Source: AA29 sp041481445
GTDB taxonomy: Bacteria; Acidobacteriota; Vicinamibacteria; Fen-336
DNA length: 30,013 nucleotides
Reading direction: 5' to 3'
NCBI GenBank assembly: GCA_041481445.1
Contig: JBGPBV010000073.1
Coordinates: 1-30,013 of the forward strand
Made by a program: the position numbers and the translations under genes. Positions 7,631-15,774 of this stretch are shown here, piece by piece (position 1 is the stretch's first letter; each line of letters starts with the position of its first letter). The notes below the pieces were generated by a model, which made no database searches, had not been told where the DNA came from, and worked only from the letters and a program-made list of their open reading frames with translations.

Positions 7631-10600
7631 GGCCGCTCGGTGAACTCGGCGATGCCGTGGCCGGTGCGCCCCTGGCAGGAATAGCGCGTGTAGTTCTCGT
7701 GGAGGGCCAGCCGCCACGGCCTCCCCGCCAGGAGCCGGGCCGGGCTGCGCGCGAGCTGGACGGGCACGGTGAGCGTCCGCGTCACCGCCCCCGCGAGCCG
7801 CACCGCCCCCCGCGTCGTGGCCAGCTCGAGCTCGAAGCGTCGCCCCCCGGCGGGGCCGGAGAGGTCCGTCCAAGCGACGCGCCGCACCGCCTCCGCGCGC
7901 CCCTCGCGCCAGACGAAGCCGCCCTCCACCACCTGACCGTCGACGTCGAGGGCCAGCGCGTGCACGGCGAGGTCGTCTCCGAAGCGCGCGGTGAAGAGCC
8001 GCCACCACTCGGCGGCGTTCCAATCGCGCCGGCCCCACGAGTGATCGCGGCTGCCCGTGCCGTCGAAGCGCGCGCGGCGGCCGTCGATCTCCATCGTTCC
8101 CTGCCACCGTCCGGACTGCTCGACGTGATGCGCCCCCACCGGCCGCAGGCGCGCGCGCTCGTCGGGGGAGAGCCCGGCCGTGAAGTCGATGGCGGGCGTG
8201 GTGGGGGTGAAGACGAGGTCGAAGGCCACCGGCGCCACGCGCGGGGCCAGCAGGAGCGGCAGCGGCCCCGGCGGGAAGCCGTCGCTCTCGTGGACGGAGA
8301 GCCGGCCGTCGAAACGCAGGTGCACGGGGGACCAGCCGGCCTCGAAGCCGCCCACGCCGACGGCGGCGGCGCGCCGCTCCAGCCGGCCCATCTCCAGCGC
8401 GAACAGGACGCGGCCATCCGGCCGACCGAGGGCGAGCAGCGCTTCGCCACGGCCGCCCGGGCGCGCCCCCACCGAGGCGACGAGGACGCATCCGCTCGCC
8501 GGGTCCTGGGCGTTGACGTAGATGCTCTCGCGCGCGAGAGGATGCGCTTCCAGCACGTGGAAGGCCTCGTCCGCGGGCGACGCGGGGGGCAGCGTGTCGA
8601 GGAGCGCCGGTCCGTCTGCGCCGGGGTTGGCCGCCCCTGTCCCCGTGCCGATGTCGTTCGCCTCGAGCAGACGCACCACGCCCGCCGTGCCGTCCACCAG
8701 CAGGCGCTGACCCGTGCGCAGCCGGCGCGTGGCGTCCCGGACGTCGACCACGCAGGGCACGCCCAGCTCCCTCGCCACCACCGCCCCATGCGAGAGCAGG
8801 CCGCCGATCTCCGCCACCGCGCCCGCCGCCGCCGACAGCGCCGGCCCCATCGCGGCGTCGAGCACGGGCGCGACGAGGACCTCGCCCGGCTCCAGGCGCA
8901 CGGCTTCGCCTTCGCCGACCACCCGCGCCGGTCCCACCCCGATCCCGGGGCTCACACCGGTGCCGCTCCAGCCCGGGGGTTCCTCCTCGCCCGTCGCGCC
9001 CCCGCGCAGGTCCACGAGCCGCGGGGCGGGCACCCCCACCGCCCGTTCGAAGCGCCGGCGGCGCCGCCGCCGCGCGGCGGGCGACGGAGCGACTCCGCCC
9101 AGCGCGCCCTGCACCTCCGCCGCGGAAAGGAAGAAGACGTCGTCGGGGTCGTCGAGCGCACCGGAGGCGGCCAGGCGGCGCCCGGCCGCCCGGGCCAGCC
9201 TTCGCCCGGCGTCGACGAGGGCCACGGCCAGCGACTTGGTGGCCTCGCGGGAGCGCACGCCGTCGCGCGCGGCGCGCAGGACCGTACGGAGGAGGGCGCG
9301 GCGCACCGGCCCCAGCCGCGAGAGGGCGGCCTGCTCCTCGGCCTGGCGCTGCGCGGCGGCCGCCGCCTGGGTGAAGCCGGGCGCCCGCGGGCTGGCCCCG
9401 AGCGTGGCCAAGGCCTGCAGGACGGGCGCCGGATCGTCACGCCAGGGCCGCGCCCTCAGCTCGCCCTCCGAGACCGCGCGGTGGCCGAAACGATGCAGGA
9501 ACGCGCGGAGGAGCGCGGCCAGGTCGGGGGGCGCCTCGTCCCGCGCGAACGCCTCCGCGGCATCCGGACGCGCCACGAAGGCCCGCCACCCGGAGTGGCT
9601 GCGCACCCTCCGCGCCAGGGTATCCAGGGCGAGGGCGGGCGCCGCGCTCTCCACGCCGTCCAGCCCGGCCAGCAGACGGTTGAGCCGCGCCCGGGGATCG
9701 CCCGGGAGCCACCACCCCAGCGCGCGCTCGAGGAGGGCCAGGCGCACCGCGCTGGCTCCGGAGACCGCGATGTGAGTCGTCGCGACCTCGCCGCCCAGGG
9801 CCTGGAGCGTATCGAAGGCGGTGGCCAGGGCGGCGGGGGAGCGCTCCGCATCCGCGGCCAGCGACTGCAGCCTCCGCACGTCGTCCTCCGCTTGCGCGAT
9901 CCGGCCGGGCAGGCGCGCGCCGAGCAGGGCGACCCGCGCGGCGACGAAGGCCAGACGCGGCAGGTCGACCGGGCGGAGGTGGGGCGTAGCGCCGGAGGCG
10001 CCGGCCCCCAGGACCAGGCGCTCGGCGTCGGCCGCGCTCACGCCGGGAAGGCGGGCGGCCACCTCGAGGCTGCGCGTGAGGTTGAGGTAGAGGCGCTCGC
10101 GATGCACGACGAGGAAGGGCGCGCCCCCGCCGTGGCCCAGGCCGGCCAGGCGCACGACCTCCTCGAAGCCGTGCTCGAGCAGGGCCACCACCGTCGAGGC
10201 GGTCAGGGGAGTCACGGGATCGGGCAGGACCTCGCCCACGTTGGCGCGCGTGAGCGTCCCGATGCGCGGGTCGAGCGCCTCCTCGCTCTCGACCGTGATC
10301 GGCCGCGACTGGAGCAGGACCGGGGCCTGGCCGGCGCCGGAGCCGATCGCCCATTCGACGTCCTGCGCCTCGCCGAAGAGCGCTTCCGCCTCGCGGGCGA
10401 GAGAGGCGACGGCGCGCCGCTCGTCGGGGTCGAGGCCCCCGGCCGCGGGCGCCTCGGGGTCGCGCGAGGGTCGCGCGGCTCCGGTCTCGCGGTCGACGAC
10501 GACGCGCGCGGGCCGGACCCGGCCGGAGACCAGCGCCTCGCCGCGGCCGGCGTGCGATTCCACCACCATCGCGGCGGGATCGCGCGGGTCGCGGGTGAAG

Positions 10601-11019
10601 ACGACGCCGGCCTGCCGCGGCTCGACGAATGCCTGCACGAGCACGGGGATGGTACGGGCGGCGGCGTCGGCCCGCGCCCCCATCGCCAAGGCGTAGCCCG
10701 CGGCCGAGGCCTGCCGGCAGCGGCGGACGGCCGCCGCCACCTCGGCCGCACCCCGCACGTCCAGCTCGGTCCGGAACTGCCCGGCGAAGCTGGCCTCGGC
10801 GGAGTCCTCCTCCAGCGCCGACGAGCGCACCGCCACCGCGCCCAGCCGCCGGCACGGCTCTTCGAGGACCTCGGGACCCGGCTCGGGATCGTCCCCGGGC
10901 ACGACGAAGCCGTTCGGCACGGGCAGGCTCGCCCTACGCAGCCGGGCCAGGGCGAAGGCCTTCGCGCCCACGCGGGCGCGATCGCGCTCGGTGACGTCGT
11001 CGAGCCAGAGGAGCGGCAT
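7627..11019 (-). CDS. PEP-synthase / rifampicin-phosphotransferase-like protein fused to an AttH-like C-terminal domain
   Basis: An 1130-residue cytoplasmic protein. Residues ~1-245 are a PPDK/PEP-synthase N-terminal ATP-grasp domain (VGAKAFALARL, VAVRSSALEEDS, GVVFTRDP, VLLQSRPITVES). The segment ANVGEVLPDPVTPLT begins the variable middle domain as in rifampicin phosphotransferases. The mobile swivelling domain (~680-775) has GGLLSHGAVVARELGVPCVV, whose His near residue 740 is the phosphate-carrying histidine. Residues ~830-1130 are an additional domain with GSRDHSWGRRDW, typical of AttH/DUF7064-like lipocalin-fold proteins that act on or bind hydrophobic molecules. The family transfers phosphate from ATP through His to a small molecule; the acceptor here is unknown. 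It starts 10 bases after the acyltransferase stop and overlaps the CruF-like gene by GTGA. Confidence 0.85.
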   Translation of the reverse strand: MPLLWLDDVTERDRARVGAKAFALARLRRASLPVPNGFVVPGDDPEPGPEVLEEPCRRLGAVAVRSSALEEDSAEASFAGQFRTELDVRGAAEVAAAVRRCRQASAAGYALAMGARADAAARTIPVLVQAFVEPRQAGVVFTRDPRDPAAMVVESHAGRGEALVSGRVRPARVVVDRETGAARPSRDPEAPAAGGLDPDERRAVASLAREAEALFGEAQDVEWAIGSGAGQAPVLLQSRPITVESEEALDPRIGTLTRANVGEVLPDPVTPLTASTVVALLEHGFEEVVRLAGLGHGGGAPFLVVHRERLYLNLTRSLEVAARLPGVSAADAERLVLGAGASGATPHLRPVDLPRLAFVAARVALLGARLPGRIAQAEDDVRRLQSLAADAERSPAALATAFDTLQALGGEVATTHIAVSGASAVRLALLERALGWWLPGDPRARLNRLLAGLDGVESAAPALALDTLARRVRSHSGWRAFVARPDAAEAFARDEAPPDLAALLRAFLHRFGHRAVSEGELRARPWRDDPAPVLQALATLGASPRAPGFTQAAAAAQRQAEEQAALSRLGPVRRALLRTVLRAARDGVRSREATKSLAVALVDAGRRLARAAGRRLAASGALDDPDDVFFLSAAEVQGALGGVAPSPAARRRRRRRFERAVGVPAPRLVDLRGGATGEEEPPGWSGTGVSPGIGVGPARVVGEGEAVRLEPGEVLVAPVLDAAMGPALSAAAGAVAEIGGLLSHGAVVARELGVPCVVDVRDATRRLRTGQRLLVDGTAGVVRLLEANDIGTGTGAANPGADGPALLDTLPPASPADEAFHVLEAHPLARESIYVNAQDPASGCVLVASVGARPGGRGEALLALGRPDGRVLFALEMGRLERRAAAVGVGGFEAGWSPVHLRFDGRLSVHESDGFPPGPLPLLLAPRVAPVAFDLVFTPTTPAIDFTAGLSPDERARLRPVGAHHVEQSGRWQGTMEIDGRRARFDGTGSRDHSWGRRDWNAAEWWRLFTARFGDDLAVHALALDVDGQVVEGGFVWREGRAEAVRRVAWTDLSGPAGGRRFELELATTRGAVRLAGAVTRTLTVPVQLARSPARLLAGRPWRLALHENYTRYSCQGRTGHGIAEFTERP

Positions 11020-11029
11020 CAGGAGGCGC

Positions 11030-12181
11030 TCACCATGGCCGGGTGAGGAACTCCCAGCCCACGAACACGGTCGCGAAGGCGAGGGTGAGGCGCGCGGCGT
11101 GGGGATGGCGCACCTTGAGGCGGTGCCAGAGCCAGGCCGCCGCGTAGAGGACGGGCAGCATCGCGACCAGGACCGCGAAGGCTCCCCCGAAGCCCATCCG
11201 TTCCGCGTAGTCGAGCAGCGGGGAATGGAAGAGCACGCCCCCGAACAGGAGGACGAGGTGCAGCACGTACACGACGAGCGTCTCGTGGCCGAGCAGTGCC
11301 AGCACGCGTGTCCCCGGCAGCTCGCGGACGGTCGCCCACTCCACCGCGATCAGGAGGGCCACGAGGCCGCCCAGGCGCAGCAGGGCGTACGCCGGAGACA
11401 CGCTCCAGAAGTCCACCCGGCCGCGCAGGGCGAGGGCGAGCAGCAGGCCGGCGGCCACGAGGAGGACGGTGGCGCGCAGCGCCCGCCGGCGTCGCGTCGC
11501 GTGGTCGGTGCGGCCCAGCCAGGCCCCGCCCACCGTTCCCGCGAGGACGAACGCGGCGAAGGGGAAGACGGGGAACTGCGACGGGGCCACCGACATGTCG
11601 ACGTAGGCGCCCAGCCAGAGGGGCAGCCGGCCGGCCACGTGCGAGGCCCACACGATCGGGCCCGCGGCCAGGATGACGACGGCGGCGGCCGCCGCCACCA
11701 CCACCCAGCGCCGTCCGGCCAGCCATTGCAGCACGAGCAGCCCGATCTGCGTCACCGCGATGAGCTGCAGGGGGTTGCAGGCCAGCGCTTCCGCGGTCTG
11801 CTCGGGGGTGGCGCGGGTGATCGTCTTCCAGAGCGAGAGGTACGGCAGGTGCAGGAAGTAGCCGACCCCGAGCACGAACAGGAGACGCCGCGCGCGGCGG
11901 AGGCTCGCGCGTAGCGAGAGCGGCGACCGCGGCAGGCCGGCCACGAACCCGGAGGCGAACAGGAACCCGGGCGCGGTCGAGCCGTGGAACATCACCTCGA
12001 ACTGGTAGAGGGAGAGTGCGCGCGCGGCAGGGGCCACGAGGTCGTCGAAGACGTGGCCCTGGACCATCACCAGCGCCATGAGGCCGCGGAAGGCGTCGAT
12101 GTAGAGCTCGCGGTTCTTGCGCGGCGAACGCCGTCGCTCGACGGGGACGGGGGCCGTCGTCGCGGGGAGGCGGGAGCTCAG
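11030..12181 (-). CDS. DUF1624 / heparan-alpha-glucosaminide N-acetyltransferase-like membrane protein, probable CTG start
   Basis: A multi-pass membrane protein (~383 residues, about ten hydrophobic segments). The N-terminal motif ELYIDAFRGLMALVMVQGH is the DUF1624/acyltransferase hallmark (LDxxRGxxxxxMxxxH) and precedes TM1; it must be translated for a normal protein. There is no ATG, GTG or TTG in frame upstream of it: the first ATG (12079) lies inside the motif. A CTG at 12181 overlaps the preceding TGA as CTGA (12178-12181), mirroring the GTGA/ATGA overlaps elsewhere in the window, so I place the start there. Such proteins move acyl groups across the membrane onto sugars or lipids; the substrate is unknown. 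Family call good, start tentative. Confidence 0.75.
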   Translation of the reverse strand: MSSRLPATTAPVPVERRRSPRKNRELYIDAFRGLMALVMVQGHVFDDLVAPAARALSLYQFEVMFHGSTAPGFLFASGFVAGLPRSPLSLRASLRRARRLLFVLGVGYFLHLPYLSLWKTITRATPEQTAEALACNPLQLIAVTQIGLLVLQWLAGRRWVVVAAAAAVVILAAGPIVWASHVAGRLPLWLGAYVDMSVAPSQFPVFPFAAFVLAGTVGGAWLGRTDHATRRRRALRATVLLVAAGLLLALALRGRVDFWSVSPAYALLRLGGLVALLIAVEWATVRELPGTRVLALLGHETLVVYVLHLVLLFGGVLFHSPLLDYAERMGFGGAFAVLVAMLPVLYAAAWLWHRLKVRHPHAARLTLAFATVFVGWEFLTRPW

Positions 12182-12858
12182 ACGATGAGGCCACCGGCGG
12201 GGGCCGGGTTGGGATCGGCCGCGGCCTCCTGGACGTGCTTGAGGAGCATGGACTCGGGTCCGGCCCCGACGAACTCATGGCTCTCGTTCACGACCGTCTT
12301 GGGCACGGACGAGACGTAGTACTTCTGCGCCAGGTCGGGGTAGCCAGTCACCTCGATCCCGTCGGCGGTGATCGCGTCGCTCTCCATCGCGAACTTGAAG
12401 GCCAGGCGGACCGCCCGGGGGCAGTGCGGTCAAGTCGGCGTGGAGAAGACCTGGAGGTGGACCGGGCCCTTGACCTCCTTGAGCGCGGCCCTGGTCGGCT
12501 CGCCCAGGCCGCTCTGGCCGCTGGAGACGTCGAGGATGGCGTCGATGAGGAGGCCGAACTCGTATCCGGAAGGGAGGCCGTACATCCGGATCCCGTAGTC
12601 CTTCTCCGCGCCCATGATGGCGATGGCGGGGATGCGGTGGATCTTCAGCGCGTCCACCTTCTCCTTGTCGAGCACGAAGTTGTAGGACTCCGCCGTGATC
12701 TTCGGCTCGAGGGCGGCCAACTCCTCCACCAGCCGCTTGACCTGCTCCGACTCGGGGTCGGCCAGGGCGGCGGAGAACACGGCCAGGCGCACCGGGTTCG
12801 CGAGGCTCGCGAACTCCGTCTTGAGCTGGGTGGCGACGTCGTCGGTGATGAGGGCCAT
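12178..12858 (-). CDS. Selenocysteine-containing protein disulfide oxidoreductase (glutaredoxin-like, two thioredoxin folds)
   Basis: A 226-residue protein if TGA at 12432-12430 is read as selenocysteine 143. Both halves match the PDO/glutaredoxin-like family (usually ~220-230 aa). The N-terminal thioredoxin fold (1-~120) has the family end YGIRMYGLPSGYEFGLLIDAIL but no cysteine at its redox site. The C-terminal fold (130-226) reads LQVFSTPT-U143-P-H-C146-PRAVRLAFKFA and continues through the cis-Pro motif SSVPKTVV. Family members have Cys-Pro-x-Cys at this place, so Sec replaces the attacking Cys. The frame continues intact for 83 residues after the TGA and a SECIS-like hairpin follows. ATG at 12858 has the site AAAGGA. 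Probably a cytoplasmic thiol-disulfide or peroxide-reducing enzyme. Upstream is a PMT gene (35-base gap); the downstream gene overlaps by 4 bases. Confidence 0.88.
12402..12418 (-). promoter_or_regulatory. SECIS-like hairpin for selenocysteine insertion
   Basis: In the mRNA, nucleotides 12-28 after the UGA fold as CCGGGC-GGUCC-GCCUGG: six pairs (one G-U) closing a GGUCC loop. Bacterial SECIS elements recognised by SelB sit immediately after the UGA with a GGU in the apical loop about 18-22 nt downstream, as in E. coli fdhF. The bulged U of the E. coli element is not evident. Confidence 0.7.
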
Positions 12859-12870
12859 CGTCCTTTCGCG

Positions 12871-12897
12871 AGTATAGCAGCCGGCTCCGCGCGTCAA
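12871..12897 (-). promoter_or_regulatory. Possible internal promoter before the selenoprotein gene
   Basis: Minus-strand TTGACG (12897-12892) and TATACT (12876-12871) are both close to consensus, but the spacer is only 15 bases and the expected start of transcription falls in or next to the AAAGGA ribosome binding site. It may allow expression apart from the upstream genes. Confidence 0.3.
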
Positions 12898-14159
12898 ACC
12901 CAGGTCGGGAACCAGGTCCAGGGGCGCCACCCGTGGACGTCGAAGTAGTACCAGGACATGGGGACGGGGATGGCGAGGAGGAACGGCAGGAAGAAGAAGA
13001 ACATGACGACGAGCAGCACCACGTAGCCGCGGGCCAGCTGTCGCCGGGGCGGGGACGCGTCCCAGTGGCGGTCGAGGAGCATCCCCAGGCTGAGGCAGGC
13101 GTACGGGATCGCCTCGAACAGGTAGTGGTTGTAGTTGAGCGTGCGCGGCGAGATGCCCCACGGCAGGTACAGGAAGCAGTAGCCGAAACCCGAGAAGAGG
13201 CGCCGGGGATCGCGCGCGCGGAGCCCGGTCACGAGCGCCCAGACCGTCACCGGCACCGAGGCCCACCACAGGACGGGGTTGCCGATGGCCACGATGCCGC
13301 GCACGATCTCGTCCTTCGAATCCTGGTTGAAGTAGTACCAGGTCGGCCGGTACAGGAGCGGCCACGTGTACCACTTGCTGAAGTACGGGTGCGTGGCCCG
13401 GAGGTCGGCGTGGTAGCGCCAGATGGCCTTCGTGTGCGGCCAGAGGTCGACGAGGTCGTGCCCCTGCCGCAGCCACGGCACGTAGCTCAGGACGTAGACG
13501 GCGAAAGGGATGAAGCCGAAGGCGATCGCGGTCAGGACCAGCTCGCGCAGCGTGAAGGCGCGCTCCCGGCGGACGACGAGCAGCACAACCCCGAGGAATC
13601 CCCAGGCCCACAGGCTCGTCCAGCGCGTGGACAGGGCCAGGCCGAGGAAGAGGCCGCCCAGCAGCATGCCCTTGACCGGGAGGCGCTCCTCCAGCACCGC
13701 CCCCAGGATGAACAGCGCGCTCGTGACCTGGAAGAGCACGGCGAAGATGTTCGTCATCGCCACCCGGCTCTGCACCAGGTACACGCCGTCGCACATGAGG
13801 CAGACCGTGGCCAGCACGGCCTGACGCTCGGTGGCCAGCGCGCGCCGCGCGAAGCAGTAGAAGACGGGCGCCAGCGCGATGCCGGCGATGGCGGGCACGA
13901 GCCGCCAGGCCCAGGACTTGTAGCCGAACAGCCAGACCCCGACCGCGATGAGGAGCTTGGCCGTGGGCGGATGAACCCATTCCGTGGGGTTCTCGCCCTG
14001 CAGGTACTGCAGGGCGGTCTTGGCGTGGTAGATCTCGTCGAAGATCTCCTCGGGGGGGAAGCCCAGGCGGGGGAGGCGGAAGAGGGCGGCCACGCCGAGG
14101 AAGACGAGCGCGATCGCGAGGTCGCGCCGGCGGCCGGGCGGGATGGGCAGCACGCTCAC
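12894..14159 (-). CDS. PMT-family (GT39) glycosyltransferase, protein O-mannosyltransferase-like
   Basis: A 421-residue membrane protein with about nine to ten hydrophobic segments. The first luminal-type loop carries FDEIYHAK and WVHPPTAKLL, matching the Asp-Glu and HPP motifs of the PMT/GT39 family, where DE is catalytic. YLPWGISPRTLNYNHYLFEAIPY resembles the later PMT segment. Family members transfer mannose from a polyprenyl-phosphate carrier to Ser/Thr of proteins during export. GTG at 14159 is taken as start; a GTG two codons later is an alternative. It lies 19 bases after the FHA-protease gene and 35 before the selenoprotein gene, so it is probably co-transcribed; the neighbouring secreted lipoprotein and membrane protease are possible substrates, but this is speculation. 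Confidence 0.87.
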   Translation of the reverse strand: MSVLPIPPGRRRDLAIALVFLGVAALFRLPRLGFPPEEIFDEIYHAKTALQYLQGENPTEWVHPPTAKLLIAVGVWLFGYKSWAWRLVPAIAGIALAPVFYCFARRALATERQAVLATVCLMCDGVYLVQSRVAMTNIFAVLFQVTSALFILGAVLEERLPVKGMLLGGLFLGLALSTRWTSLWAWGFLGVVLLVVRRERAFTLRELVLTAIAFGFIPFAVYVLSYVPWLRQGHDLVDLWPHTKAIWRYHADLRATHPYFSKWYTWPLLYRPTWYYFNQDSKDEIVRGIVAIGNPVLWWASVPVTVWALVTGLRARDPRRLFSGFGYCFLYLPWGISPRTLNYNHYLFEAIPYACLSLGMLLDRHWDASPPRRQLARGYVVLLVVMFFFFLPFLLAIPVPMSWYYFDVHGWRPWTWFPTWV

Positions 14160-14178
14160 CGCCGGGAGTATAAGGCGA

Positions 14179-15774
14179 TCACTCGCTCGGGGGCCGCGCG
14201 CCCTCGGCGAGCAGCTCGCGCGCGTACGCGATGGGGATGCCGAAGGAGTTCCCGCCGAACTTCTGGAGGACGGCGTACTCGACCGCGATGACCTGACTGA
14301 ACCTGTTGAACACGGGACCGCCGCTCCCTCCCTGCGCGCTGGGCGCGTCGAACACGATGTCGGTGTGGGTGATGTCGCCGATGTGCCCCTGGGTGGTGGA
14401 GGGCCGGATCAGGCCCTGGCGGCTCAGCGCGATCGTGACGCGCTCGGAGTCGGTGCCGTGCGTTTCCAGGATCTTGCGCACGACGCCGCTCTCCGCCTTG
14501 GCCAGGATGGCCTCGAGGCCGGTCGGGTACCCCACCACGACCACCGGCTGGCCGGCCAGGGTCCGCTGCGGCGAGGCGTCGAGCGGGAGCACCGGGATCT
14601 TGCGTCCCTTGACCCCCGCCCTCAAGAGCGCGAGATCGTACTTGGAAGAGGCGCGGGCCAGCTTGAGCTCGAAGGGATCGACCTGCCGGGGGAAGAACGC
14701 GCGCAGGTAGGCGAGGCGCGGCTCGTAGCCCTGGCTCTGCAGCAGGGCGGCCGTCGTGTCCTGCCACCAGGGCTCGGCCACGTGCCGGTTGGTGAGGACG
14801 AGCCCGCCCGTCTGGACCAGGAACCCCGTGCCGTAGTACTCGACCGTGTGCACGGCGCCGTCGCCTTCCGGGGTGAGGACCGACGACAGTTCGGCGGCGG
14901 TGCGCTCGTCCGCCCCTTCCTTGTACCGGAGCGGGCGTCCGCTGGCGTCGTAGTACGAGTACGCCCCCTGGATGAGGCAGACGCCCCCGCCGTACTGCTT
15001 GATGATCTGCTCGCCGGCCGCGCGCTCGCTCTCCAGGGTCACGATCCGCTGGCGGGTCCCGTCCAGCGCCTCGCGCAGCGACTTCACCTCGCCCGCGGCC
15101 GCTCCCGCCAGCCGCGCGCGCAGCTCCTCCTCGCGCGAGCGGTAGTCCTCGATGCGCTGCTCCAGCGAGAGGCGCTCGCCCTCGGCGCGCCGGCGCTCCG
15201 CGTCGACGCGCAGCTCGAGGGCCCGGCGCTCCGCCTCCACCTCCCCCATGGCCTGTCGCAGCGTGACCAGCTCCGCCTTGAAGCGGCGGTTCTCGCGCCA
15301 GGTCCAGGCGAGCAGGAGGGCGGCCCCGAGGCCGATGAGTATGAGCGCGCGACGGAAGGCGCGGCTGCTCTGGGCCATCGCGCGGACGAACATGGTGTGG
15401 GAGATGGGCGGCGGGCTCGTGTCCACCGGCACCGCGAGCAAGGGGTCGTGGGCGCGCGCCAGGGCGTTGGGGGGACCGTTGCGCTCGAAGCGCAGCCGCG
15501 GCCCGCGCCGCCCCAGCTCGATCACGTCACCCGGGCGCAGGACCGCCTCCTGCACGAGCTGGCCGGCCAGGTAGGTCCCTTCCGCCGACCCGCTGTCGAG
15601 GAGCACGATCGTCCCCTCCCGCTCGAACACGACGGCGTGGCGGGCGGCGCTGGCCGGCACCACCACGTCCGCGTCCGGGTCCGAGCCGATGGTGGCGGGA
15701 AGGCGCGACAGCCAGGCCGTCTCGCCCTCCCGGGCGCCCTCGAGGCGGACGAAGCCGATGCGGTCCACGGTCAC
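14179..15774 (-). CDS. Membrane-anchored FHA / coiled-coil / trypsin-like serine protease
   Basis: A 531-residue protein. Residues ~5-98 form an FHA-type beta fold (LPATIGSDPDADVVV, SAEGTYLAGQLV). A single membrane helix lies at ~143-158 (ALILIGLGAALLLAWTW), a coiled coil at ~160-255, then a chymotrypsin-fold protease at ~262-525. The triad is His331 (LTNRHV), Asp380 (KYDLALL) and Ser484 (GGSGGPV), so the protease should be active, like HtrA but without a visible PDZ domain. The FHA domain is degenerate: the canonical Arg and Ser positions are Ser31 and Ala43, which argues against normal phosphothreonine binding. Topology suggests FHA in the cytoplasm and protease outside. GTG start at 15774 overlaps the lipoprotein stop (GTGA). 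Confidence 0.88.
   Translation of the reverse strand: MTVDRIGFVRLEGAREGETAWLSRLPATIGSDPDADVVVPASAARHAVVFEREGTIVLLDSGSAEGTYLAGQLVQEAVLRPGDVIELGRRGPRLRFERNGPPNALARAHDPLLAVPVDTSPPPISHTMFVRAMAQSSRAFRRALILIGLGAALLLAWTWRENRRFKAELVTLRQAMGEVEAERRALELRVDAERRRAEGERLSLEQRIEDYRSREEELRARLAGAAAGEVKSLREALDGTRQRIVTLESERAAGEQIIKQYGGGVCLIQGAYSYYDASGRPLRYKEGADERTAAELSSVLTPEGDGAVHTVEYYGTGFLVQTGGLVLTNRHVAEPWWQDTTAALLQSQGYEPRLAYLRAFFPRQVDPFELKLARASSKYDLALLRAGVKGRKIPVLPLDASPQRTLAGQPVVVVGYPTGLEAILAKAESGVVRKILETHGTDSERVTIALSRQGLIRPSTTQGHIGDITHTDIVFDAPSAQGGSGGPVFNRFSQVIAVEYAVLQKFGGNSFGIPIAYARELLAEGARPPSE

Noticed and set aside
7657..11046. 1129-residue plus-strand open frame
   Set aside because: It is antisense to the PEP-synthase-like gene, with Arg/Gly/His-rich composition typical of a GC-rich shadow frame and no recognisable domain.
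11019..12278. 419-residue minus-strand frame overlapping the acyltransferase
   Set aside because: Pro/Arg-rich without membrane segments; the alternative frame has clear membrane helices and the DUF1624 motif.
12178..12387. A separate 69-residue thioredoxin-like gene starting at ATG 12387
   Set aside because: It lacks the redox motif and first strand of the fold, which are found in frame just upstream across the TGA; it is the second part of the selenoprotein.
12430..12858. Oxidoreductase gene as a pseudogene broken by a nonsense mutation
   Set aside because: The stop is TGA exactly at the redox cysteine, the downstream half is intact and a SECIS-like hairpin follows; chance is unlikely, although reads and sel genes should be checked.
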